From contig JBBQNQ010000004.1 of assembly GCA_038330095.1 (NCBI GenBank), positions 5,197 through 69,196 of the forward strand: 64,000 nucleotides of DNA, written 5' to 3'. The stretch comes from JBBPZA01 sp038330095 (GTDB taxonomy: Bacteria > Actinomycetota > Thermoleophilia > Solirubrobacterales > Solirubrobacteraceae). Shown one piece after another: positions 48,345 to 55,403 of this stretch. The number at the start of each line of letters is the position of its first letter. The stretch's first letter is position 1. The position numbers and the translations under genes are program-made. A model generated the notes under the pieces. The model made no database searches. It was not told where the DNA came from and saw only the letters and a program-made list of their open reading frames with translations.

Positions 48345-48962
48345 ATGCCGACCGCCGCCGCCGTGACCTCCCTGCGCCGCCTCACCATCGCCCTCTCGAT
48401 CCTGGCCCTCGCGGTCGCCCTCGGGGCGTGCGGCAACAAGACGAAGACCGTCACCCGCGCCGACACCGAGGGCCTGTACCTCGACGTCGGCGGCCTGACC
48501 TATCAGGTCCAGGTCTCGCGCCAGCTCAACCCCAAGGGCGTCGAGGACCGGGCCTACCTCAAGGGCCTGGCCCCCGGGACGCCGCCGCTCAAGCCCGACG
48601 AGTCCTGGTTCGGCGTGTTCCTCCGCGTAAACAACGAGGAGAACCATCCGATCCGGGCGGCGAGCGACTTCCGGATCACGGACACCCAATATGTCGAGCG
48701 ACAGCCCTGTGTGCCGGCCAGGGGCTGCTACCGGCCGACGGCGCTCGACCCGCAGATCAACCCGTTCGCCTACAGCGCCACCCAACTCGACCCGGGTGAG
48801 CTCTACCCGGCGCTTTCGAGCCCTGCCTCGGAGAACGTCACCGGCGGCACGGTGCTGGTCTTCCGCATCCCCTACGGGTCCTACGAGAACCGCCCGTTGG
48901 AGCTCCAGGTGCGGGGCGCCGAAGTGCCCCAGCGCTCGGGGATCGTCCAGCTCGACCTCTGA
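48345..48962 (+). CDS. Lipoprotein, possible DUF4352-like immunoglobulin fold
   Basis: A lipoprotein of 205 residues if started at ATG 48345, or 199 from GTG 48363, which gives a cleaner signal peptide (LRRLTIALSILALAVALGAC). TAGCAT (48341-48346) overlaps the ATG and looks like a -10 box, which favours GTG 48363. The mature domain has LDVGGLTYQVQVSRQLNPKG and FGVFLRVNNEENHPIRAAS, the beta-sandwich style of DUF4352 lipoproteins. Two cysteines (QPCVPARGC) may form a disulphide. It is coupled to the GNAT-Usp gene by CTGA. Confidence 0.82.
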   Translation: MPTAAAVTSLRRLTIALSILALAVALGACGNKTKTVTRADTEGLYLDVGGLTYQVQVSRQLNPKGVEDRAYLKGLAPGTPPLKPDESWFGVFLRVNNEENHPIRAASDFRITDTQYVERQPCVPARGCYRPTALDPQINPFAYSATQLDPGELYPALSSPASENVTGGTVLVFRIPYGSYENRPLELQVRGAEVPQRSGIVQLDL

Positions 48963-50044
48963 CCAAGCGCCGGACCCAGACCCTCGACCTGCGCGACGGC
49001 GCGCGCGTCGTCGTCCGTCCGATCGAGCCCGGTGACAAGCAGCGGATGGCGGCGGCCCTGGAGCGGCTCAGCGAGGACTCCCGGTACCGGCGCTTCCTGA
49101 GTCCCATGCCGAGGTTCTCGAGTTCCATGCTCGTCTACCTAACCGAGGTCGACCATCACGATCACGAGGCCCTCCTCGCCCTCGAGCCCGGCACGGGCGA
49201 TGCGCTCGGCGTGGCCCGCTACGTGCGCCTGGCCGAGGATCACGAGGCGGCGGAGGCGGCGGTCACCGTGGTCGACGACTGGCAGGGGCGCGGGCTGGGC
49301 CGGGCGCTGCTCGAGCAGCTCGCGGGGCGGGCGCGCGAGGAGGGCGTTCGGCGCTTCACCGCCTTCGTGCTCGCGAGCAACCCTGGGGCGATCCGTGTGC
49401 TCGAGGGGCTGGGCGAGGCCAAGATCTCCCATGAGGGCCAGAACGTGGAGATCCGGATCGATCTGCCCGAGCAGCCGGGCATAGGGCCACAACTGGCGCG
49501 CCTGCTGCGCGAGACGGCCGCCGGCACGCTGCGCGCCACGGGCCTGGCCCTGCGGCCGGCGGCGCGCTGGTCACCGCCGCCACCCGGCGAGGCCTTCGCG
49601 GTCATCGTCGCCGGAACGGACGGCTCGCCCGGCGCCGGCGCAGCGGTAGGGGCCGCGGTCGACCTGGCCGCGTGCCTTCGCTCCGAGCTGCACCTGGTGA
49701 GCGCGTACGGCCTGCCGGGGGGTCTCGCGCTGCCCGAGGCAACGCCGGCGGTGCCGGCCCCGCTGCGCCGCCTGCTTTCCTCGCGCGAAGAGGCCCAGGG
49801 GGCGCTTGCGCAAGCGGAGCGGGCGGCACGGGACCGCGGGCTCGAGCCCCTCCTGCACGCCTGCCGCGACGACCCAGCGCAGGCCCTGGTGGAGGTTGCG
49901 GACAAGGTGGGCGCGCGCCTGGTCGTGGTGGGCAGCAAGGGCATGGGCGGCCCGAGCCGCTTCGCGATGGGCGGCGTGCCCGACAAGGTCTCTCACCACG
50001 CCCGGTGCAGCGTTCTCGTGGTGCGCAGCGAGCGCCTCGGCTAG
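48959..50044 (+). CDS. GNAT acetyltransferase fused to a universal stress protein domain, CTG start
   Basis: A 361-residue two-domain protein. Residues about 8-165 form a GNAT domain: LRDGARVVVRPIEPGDKQRM, SRYRRFLSP and the acetyl-CoA loop DWQGRGLGRALLEQL. Residues about 210-360 are a Usp domain with the ATP-binding set GSKGMGGPSRF and HHARCSVLVVRS. The family N-terminus begins before the first canonical start (ATG 49046); CTG 48959, overlapping the previous TGA as CTGA, restores it. Related actinobacterial proteins combine cyclic nucleotide or Usp modules with GNAT for protein lysine acetylation, so a regulatory acetylase is plausible. Confidence 0.88.
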   Translation: MTKRRTQTLDLRDGARVVVRPIEPGDKQRMAAALERLSEDSRYRRFLSPMPRFSSSMLVYLTEVDHHDHEALLALEPGTGDALGVARYVRLAEDHEAAEAAVTVVDDWQGRGLGRALLEQLAGRAREEGVRRFTAFVLASNPGAIRVLEGLGEAKISHEGQNVEIRIDLPEQPGIGPQLARLLRETAAGTLRATGLALRPAARWSPPPPGEAFAVIVAGTDGSPGAGAAVGAAVDLAACLRSELHLVSAYGLPGGLALPEATPAVPAPLRRLLSSREEAQGALAQAERAARDRGLEPLLHACRDDPAQALVEVADKVGARLVVVGSKGMGGPSRFAMGGVPDKVSHHARCSVLVVRSERLG

Positions 50045-51750
50045 CGGCCGAGCGCGGTCCGCAGGACCTGCTGGGCGATCGGAGCGGCCACGTCTCCGCC
50101 GAAGCCCGCCTGCACCACGAGCACTCCGATCGCGATCTTGGGCCGGCGCGCCGGGGCGAAGGCGACGAACCAGGCGTCCTCGGAGAGGTTGCCGCCGAGC
50201 TCCGCCGTGCCGGTCTTCCCGGCCACCTTGACACCCGGGATCGCGGCCTTCTTGCCCGTTCCGAAGGCCACGACGTCGACCATGAGCCGCCGCACCTGGG
50301 CCGCGACACGGCGGTTGGTCACCCGCTCGCGAGGCGACCGCTCGCCCTTGAACAGCGTTGGCCGCACCCGCACGCCGCCGTTTCCGATGGTGGCGGCCAC
50401 CGAGGCCATCGCCAGGGCGGTGGTCAGCACCTGCCCCTGGCCGATGGCCGAGGACCCCACGTCGTTGTCGCCGCCCATCTGGGCGGCGGTGGGGATGGTG
50501 CTGACCGCCGCGCCGGGGATGCCGGTGGGCATGTTGAAGCCGAAGCGCTCGGCGACGTCGACGAGCCGCCGCTTGCCCAGCTTGGCGCCCAGGGGGGCGA
50601 AGACCGAGTTGCAGGACTCCGCGAAGCTCTCGCGCAGGTCGCCGCCGCACGCCTCGCCGCCCGCGTTGGAGATCGTCTGGCCGCCGACGACGGCGGAGGT
50701 CTGTACCGGGAAGCGGCTGCGCAACCTGACGATCCGGGCTTCGAGCGCGCCGGTCACGGTGATCACCTTCATGGTCGACCCCGGCGGCTGCAGGCCGGAG
50801 AACGCGATGCCCGAGAGCCCGAGCAGCTCGCCGGTGCGCGGGTTGAGCACCGCGACACCGCCGAGCTGCCCGCCCAGCGCGTTCACGGCGGCCGACTGGA
50901 TCGCCGGCTTGATCGTCGAGCGCGCGGGGCGCCCGGCGTGCGGACGCGAGCGGGCGAGCACGCGCCGGCCCGCGAGCAGCACGCCGCCGGGCGTCCCGGC
51001 TACCCGCGACTCGAACACCCGCTCCAGGCCGGTCGTCCCGACCGGCGCGCCCGTCGGATAGCCGAGCCTGTAGAGCTGTGCCCGCCGAGCCGGGGGCGGC
51101 GCGCCCAGCTCGCCGACGATGTCGGCGGCGCCGCCCAGCGGCGAGAGCCGCTCGGGCCCCTTGGCCAGCGGGGTGCCGTCGCGGGCGAGGATCGCGGCGC
51201 GCGTCGGCATCGAGGTGCGCCGGCTCAGGCGCTCGCCGCGCGCGAGGTCCGGGAAGGCCAGCTCGCGGTCCCAGCGCACGCGGGCCTGCTCGCCCTTGCC
51301 CTCCAGCGGGAGGACGACGCGGCCGGTCAGCGGGGGCCACACCCGTGTCCGGACGGTCACGGGGACCGCCACGGCACCATCCTTCTCCCCCGCAGGCTTG
51401 CCGGTTCGCAGGCGGGTCACGGTGGCGGTCGCGGCGGCGTCGCGATACGAGCTGGCGAACGCCCGCTCACTCAGACGCCTGCGGACGTCATCGGACACAA
51501 GCCGGTACATCGCTCCGTAGTCGCCGCGCTCCCAGGCGCTCGCCCAGCGCTGGGCGAGGCGCTCCTCGGGCGAGGTGCGGGCCGCTCCGACGAGCACGCC
51601 GGCGGCGAGCGCAAACAGCGCCACGACGGCGAGCGGCAGCCCGCGGTGAAGCGTCTGCCGGCGACGGTCGCCACGCCGGGCCGCGGCGGACGGCCGCAGC
51701 CGCGATGTCGGGGGCTCGGCTCGGTGCCGGGCTGTCGGGCCTCCTTGCAC
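50041..51750 (-). CDS. Penicillin-binding protein (transpeptidase) with NTF2-like N-domain
   Basis: A 569-residue membrane-anchored transpeptidase. One membrane helix (LPLAVVALFALAAGVLVGA, about residues 38-56) is followed by an NTF2/MecA-N-like domain (RLAQRWASAWERGDYGAMYR). The catalytic domain has SxxK in PGSTMK (about 325), SCN in AESCNSVF (about 377) and KTGTAE (about 510). It resembles PbpA and class B PBPs such as those induced in actinobacteria. GTG 51750 is chosen because TAGCGT lies 11 bases before it on the minus strand; a start at 51792 would overlap the divergent gene. The stop shares CTAG with the convergent GNAT-Usp stop. Confidence 0.92.
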   Translation of the reverse strand: MQGGPTARHRAEPPTSRLRPSAAARRGDRRRQTLHRGLPLAVVALFALAAGVLVGAARTSPEERLAQRWASAWERGDYGAMYRLVSDDVRRRLSERAFASSYRDAAATATVTRLRTGKPAGEKDGAVAVPVTVRTRVWPPLTGRVVLPLEGKGEQARVRWDRELAFPDLARGERLSRRTSMPTRAAILARDGTPLAKGPERLSPLGGAADIVGELGAPPPARRAQLYRLGYPTGAPVGTTGLERVFESRVAGTPGGVLLAGRRVLARSRPHAGRPARSTIKPAIQSAAVNALGGQLGGVAVLNPRTGELLGLSGIAFSGLQPPGSTMKVITVTGALEARIVRLRSRFPVQTSAVVGGQTISNAGGEACGGDLRESFAESCNSVFAPLGAKLGKRRLVDVAERFGFNMPTGIPGAAVSTIPTAAQMGGDNDVGSSAIGQGQVLTTALAMASVAATIGNGGVRVRPTLFKGERSPRERVTNRRVAAQVRRLMVDVVAFGTGKKAAIPGVKVAGKTGTAELGGNLSEDAWFVAFAPARRPKIAIGVLVVQAGFGGDVAAPIAQQVLRTALGR

Positions 51751-51761
51751 GATCGGCGCCA

Positions 51762-51767
51762 ACGCTA
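51762..51767 (-). promoter_or_regulatory. -10 box (TAGCGT) for the PBP gene
   Basis: The minus strand reads TAGCGT, 11 bases before GTG 51750. It overlaps by two bases the plus-strand TACCGT box for the MarP-like gene, so the two divergent promoters are mutually exclusive or jointly controlled. Confidence 0.4.
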
Positions 51768-51771
51768 CCGT
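51766..51771 (+). promoter_or_regulatory. -10 box (TACCGT) for the MarP-like gene
   Basis: TACCGT ends ten bases before the GTG at 51782, without a ribosome binding site. It overlaps the PBP gene's -10 box on the other strand. Confidence 0.4.
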
Positions 51772-51781
51772 CCCGGCACCG

Positions 51782-52933
51782 GTGACGACCATCGACTGGA
51801 TCATCGTCGGCTTCACCCTCTTGCTCGCCTTCTACGGGTGGGCCCAGGGGTTCGTGGTCGGCGCGCTGTCGCTGGCGGGCTTCGCGCTCGGCGCCGTGCT
51901 CGGGACGCGGCTGGGTCCCGAGCTGCTGCCCGCGGGCTCGAGCTCGCCCTACGCGCCGCTCTTCGGCTTGGCGGGCGCGCTGGTCGCGGGGGCGATCCTG
52001 GCCACCGGCCTGGAGAGCCTGGGCTTCGGGCTGCGAAGGCTCCTGCCCCGGGGGAGGGTGTTCGGGGCGGTCGACGGCCTGCTGGGAGCCGGCCTGACCG
52101 CGTGCGTCGCGCTGGGCATCGCGTGGATCGCGGGGGCGGTGGCGTTGCAGACGCCCGGGGCTCGACAGCTGCGGCGCGACATCCAGCGCTCGGTCGTCCT
52201 GCGCGAGCTCAACGCCGTGCTGCCGCCGTCGGGCCCGATCCTCAACGCTCTCGCTCGCTTCGATCCCTCGCCGCGGGTCGATGCTCCGACGCCGCAGGTC
52301 GCCGCCCCACGCGGCTCGATCCTGCGCGACCCGGACGTACGCGCCGCACGCCGAAGCGTGGTCCGGGTGCTGGGAACCGCGTGCGGCCTGGGGATCCAGG
52401 GCTCGGGCTGGGTGGCCGCTCCGGGGATAGTGGTCACCAATGCCCACGTGGTCGCCGGGGAGAGCGACACGGTGGTCCAGCAGGGCCTCGACGGGGCGCG
52501 CCTCGACGCGACGCCGATCGCCTTCGACCCTCGCAACGACGTCGCCGTCCTGCGCGTTTCCGGGCTTGGCGCGCCGGCCCTCAGGCTCGCGGGGACCGCG
52601 ACCCGCGGAGCGGCGGCGGCGATCCTCGGCTATCCCGAGAACGGCCCCTACGACGCGCGGCCCGGGCGGGTGGGCGACACCCAGGAGGTACTGGCGCAGG
52701 ACGCTTACGGCCGCGGTCCGGTCCGCCGCGAGCTCACCTCGCTGCGCGGCCTGGTGCGCTCGGGCAACTCCGGCGGCCCGATGGTCGACGGCCGTGGCCA
52801 GGTCGTGACCACCATCTTCGCCACGACCCGCGGAAGCGGGCGGCGCGGCGGCTTCGGGGTGCCCAACGACGTCGTGCGCCGGACACTGGACGGCGCGTCG
52901 GGCTCGGTGGATACGGGGCCCTGCGCGAACTAG
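51782..52933 (+). CDS. MarP-like membrane serine protease (CvpA + trypsin-like)
   Basis: A 383-residue protein. Four N-terminal helices (about 1-135) match the CvpA/colicin V production family, beginning DWIIVGFTLLLAFYGWAQGF. A chymotrypsin-like periplasmic domain follows (about 185-375) with the triad His221 (TNAHVVAG), Asp about 252 (RNDVAVLRV) and Ser about 328 (RSGNSGGPMV). In mycobacteria MarP supports acid resistance and peptidoglycan hydrolase processing. Here it is divergent from a PBP gene with interlocked promoters, a link to wall synthesis. Confidence 0.92.
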   Translation: MTTIDWIIVGFTLLLAFYGWAQGFVVGALSLAGFALGAVLGTRLGPELLPAGSSSPYAPLFGLAGALVAGAILATGLESLGFGLRRLLPRGRVFGAVDGLLGAGLTACVALGIAWIAGAVALQTPGARQLRRDIQRSVVLRELNAVLPPSGPILNALARFDPSPRVDAPTPQVAAPRGSILRDPDVRAARRSVVRVLGTACGLGIQGSGWVAAPGIVVTNAHVVAGESDTVVQQGLDGARLDATPIAFDPRNDVAVLRVSGLGAPALRLAGTATRGAAAAILGYPENGPYDARPGRVGDTQEVLAQDAYGRGPVRRELTSLRGLVRSGNSGGPMVDGRGQVVTTIFATTRGSGRRGGFGVPNDVVRRTLDGASGSVDTGPCAN

Positions 52934-52964
52934 TAGTCCCGCGCCCAAGTGATGGCGCTGCCGC

Positions 52965-53046
52965 TAACGGCATCGGGTTTGGGAGGGGGGAGCGGTGGGG
53001 CACACTGGCGGGAGGGTCCCCTCCTCTCCCTCGCCCGACGCCGTTC
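52965..53046. repeat. Inverted pair of the GAACGGC intergenic repeat
   Basis: The plus-strand copy TAACGGCATCGGGTTTGGGA (52965-52984) faces a minus-strand copy at 53023-53046 whose core is GAACGGCGTCGGGCGAGG, identical over 24 bp to 3324-3347. The pair can fold into a long imperfect stem around a loop of about 40 bases in the gap before topB. Confidence 0.68.
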
Positions 53047-53083
53047 GCCGGCGCTCTCGCACGTGCGGTGCCTCTCGCGCCGC

Positions 53084-53089
53084 TACCGT
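53084..53089 (+). promoter_or_regulatory. -10 box (TACCGT) for the topoisomerase gene
   Basis: TACCGT ends ten bases before the ATG at 53100. No ribosome binding site is visible. Confidence 0.4.
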
Positions 53090-53099
53090 ACACGCGCCA

Positions 53100-55325
53100 A
53101 TGGGCAAGACGCTGGTCATCGCCGAGAAGCCTTCCGTGGGCCGCGACCTCGCGCGCGTGCTCGAGGGGCCGTTCGCCAAGCACGACGGCTGGCTCGAAGG
53201 CCCGCAGCACGTCATCACCTGGGCGGTCGGCCATCTCGTGCAGCTCGCCGAGCCCGACGAGTACGACGACCGCTTCAAGAAGTGGCGGATGGCCGACCTG
53301 CCCATCGTGCCCGAGCGCTTCAAGCTCGTGATCCGCGACGAGCGCTCGCGCAAGCAGATGAGCGTGGTCCAGCGGCTGCTCAAGCGCGACGACGTCGACA
53401 TGGTCGTGAACGCCTGCGACGCCGGACGCGAGGGCGAGCTGATCTTCGCCTACCTCTATGAGAAGGCCGGCGCCCGCAAGCCCGTCCAGCGGCTGTGGTT
53501 GCAGTCCATGACCACCTCGGCGATCCGCGACGCCTTCGGCAGCCTGCGGCCGGGCGAGGAGCTCGAGCGCCTGCAGCAGGCCGCCCGCTCGCGCAGCGAG
53601 GCCGACTGGATCGTCGGCATGAACGCCACGCGGGCCGCGACCATCCGCCTGCGCTCTTCTTTCGACGGGGCGGTCTCGCTCGGCCGCGTCCAAACCCCGA
53701 CGCTGGCCATCGTCGCCCAGCGCGAGGAGGAGATCCGGGCGTTCACGCCCGAGCCCTACTGGCTGGTGGACGCGACCTTCGCCGCCTCCGGGGAGCGCGT
53801 CTACGAGGGGCGCTACCACGCGGGCGCCAAGCCGCGGCTGGCCGGCGCCGACGAGGCGCAGGCCATCGTCGACGCGTGCCGCGACCAGACGGGGGAGATC
53901 ACAAAGCTCGACAAGACCGAGCGCAAGGAGCGCGCGCCGCTGCTCTACGACCTCACGTCGCTGCAGCGCGAGGCCAACCCGCGCTTCGGCTTCTCGGCGC
54001 GCCGGACGCTGTCCGCCGCCCAGCGCCTCTACGAGGAGCACACGGCGATCACCTACCCGCGCACCAGCTCGCGCTTCATCACCCAGGACCTGATCGGCGA
54101 GATCAAGCCCACGGCGCGCCACGTCGGCTCCCACCGTGAGTACGCCAAGGCGTCGGAGTACGTGCTGGGCCTCGACGTCCTGCCGCTGGGCCGCGTGGTC
54201 AACGACGCGAAGGTCACCGACCACCACGCCATCCTGCCCACGCCGGCGCACGTTCAGCCGGGCAAGTGGCGCAGCGAGGACGACCGGCGCGTCTACGACA
54301 TGGTCGTGCGCCGCTTCCTGGCGATCTTCCATCCCGATGCGGTGTTCGAGAACACGCGCGTCGAGACGACCGTCGAGAGCCACGTCTTCCGCACCCGGGG
54401 CAAGCTCCTGCTCGTGCCGGGCTGGCGCGGGGTCTACGGCGAGACGATGGAGGGCGAGGGGCGCTCGGAGGACGACGAGGGCAGCGAGCAGCAACTGCCC
54501 CGGCTGGAGCGCGGGGAGGCCGCGGAGGTGCGGGCGATCGAGGGTCTGGAGAAGGAGACCAAGCCGCCCCGGCGCTACACGGATGCCTCGCTGCTGGCGG
54601 CGATGGAGACCGCAGGCAAGCTGGTCGACGACGACGAGCTGCGCGAGGCGATGAAGGACTCGGGCATCGGCACGCCGGCTACCCGCGCGGCGATCATCGA
54701 GCGGCTGATCGACGTGGGCTACCTCGAGCGCGAGGGCCGCGCACTCATCGCCACGGAGAAGGGCCGCAACGTCATCCGCCTGCTCGGCCAGCATCCGCTC
54801 ACCTCGCCGGGGATGACCGGGGAGTGGGAGCACCGGCTGGCCAAGATCGAGCACGGCGGCGATTCGCGCGAGGCGTTCATGGGCGACATCGTCAAGTTCA
54901 CCGACGAGACCGTCCACGACTTCGACGCCCGGCTGAAGGACGTGCGGATCCCGCGCGCCAACCTCGGGCCGTGTCCGGTCTGCGGGCGCGACATCGTCGA
55001 GAACCGCAAGGGCTTCTCCTGCTGGTCGCGCGAGGACCCCGGATGCGGCTTCGTGATCTGGAAGGGCAAGGCGGGCAAGCAGCTCAACATCACGGTCGCG
55101 GGCGAGCTCATCAGGCACGGCCGCACCGAGAAGCCGGTGGCCGGCTTCAAGGGGCGTTCGGGGCGGACGTTCCGCGCGCGCCTCGCGCTCCAGCAGGGCG
55201 AGGACGGCAAGTGGCGGGTCGAGTTCGACGAGCCCTGGGCCAAGGAGGGCGCCAAGCCCCCCGAAGAGGACCCGGCCGAGCAGCCCGCCGCCGCCGCGGC
55301 GACGGCCGTGAACGCGGCCGCCTAG
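53100..55325 (+). CDS. topB: DNA topoisomerase III (type IA)
   Basis: A 741-residue type IA topoisomerase. The Toprim domain has VIAEKPSVGRDLARVL at the start and the metal-binding NACDAGREGELIF. The active-site tyrosine is in ITYPRTSS (Tyr319), and DSGIGTPATRAAIIERL is the family signature near 520. The C-terminus carries a zinc-ribbon (CPVCGRDIVENRKGFSCW and DPGCGFVIWKG) and a Lys/Ala-rich tail. It decatenates DNA and resolves recombination intermediates. Most actinobacteria rely on TopA; TopB is less regular. It lies just upstream of AddB/AddA-like genes on the same strand. Confidence 0.93.
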   Translation: MGKTLVIAEKPSVGRDLARVLEGPFAKHDGWLEGPQHVITWAVGHLVQLAEPDEYDDRFKKWRMADLPIVPERFKLVIRDERSRKQMSVVQRLLKRDDVDMVVNACDAGREGELIFAYLYEKAGARKPVQRLWLQSMTTSAIRDAFGSLRPGEELERLQQAARSRSEADWIVGMNATRAATIRLRSSFDGAVSLGRVQTPTLAIVAQREEEIRAFTPEPYWLVDATFAASGERVYEGRYHAGAKPRLAGADEAQAIVDACRDQTGEITKLDKTERKERAPLLYDLTSLQREANPRFGFSARRTLSAAQRLYEEHTAITYPRTSSRFITQDLIGEIKPTARHVGSHREYAKASEYVLGLDVLPLGRVVNDAKVTDHHAILPTPAHVQPGKWRSEDDRRVYDMVVRRFLAIFHPDAVFENTRVETTVESHVFRTRGKLLLVPGWRGVYGETMEGEGRSEDDEGSEQQLPRLERGEAAEVRAIEGLEKETKPPRRYTDASLLAAMETAGKLVDDDELREAMKDSGIGTPATRAAIIERLIDVGYLEREGRALIATEKGRNVIRLLGQHPLTSPGMTGEWEHRLAKIEHGGDSREAFMGDIVKFTDETVHDFDARLKDVRIPRANLGPCPVCGRDIVENRKGFSCWSREDPGCGFVIWKGKAGKQLNITVAGELIRHGRTEKPVAGFKGRSGRTFRARLALQQGEDGKWRVEFDEPWAKEGAKPPEEDPAEQPAAAAATAVNAAA

Positions 55326-55403
55326 CACCCGCGGCACACGAGCGGGCCGCACGGTGCGGCTTGCGCCCGTCAGGACGTCGGGCGTCTTCGCGACCATGGA
55401 GGG

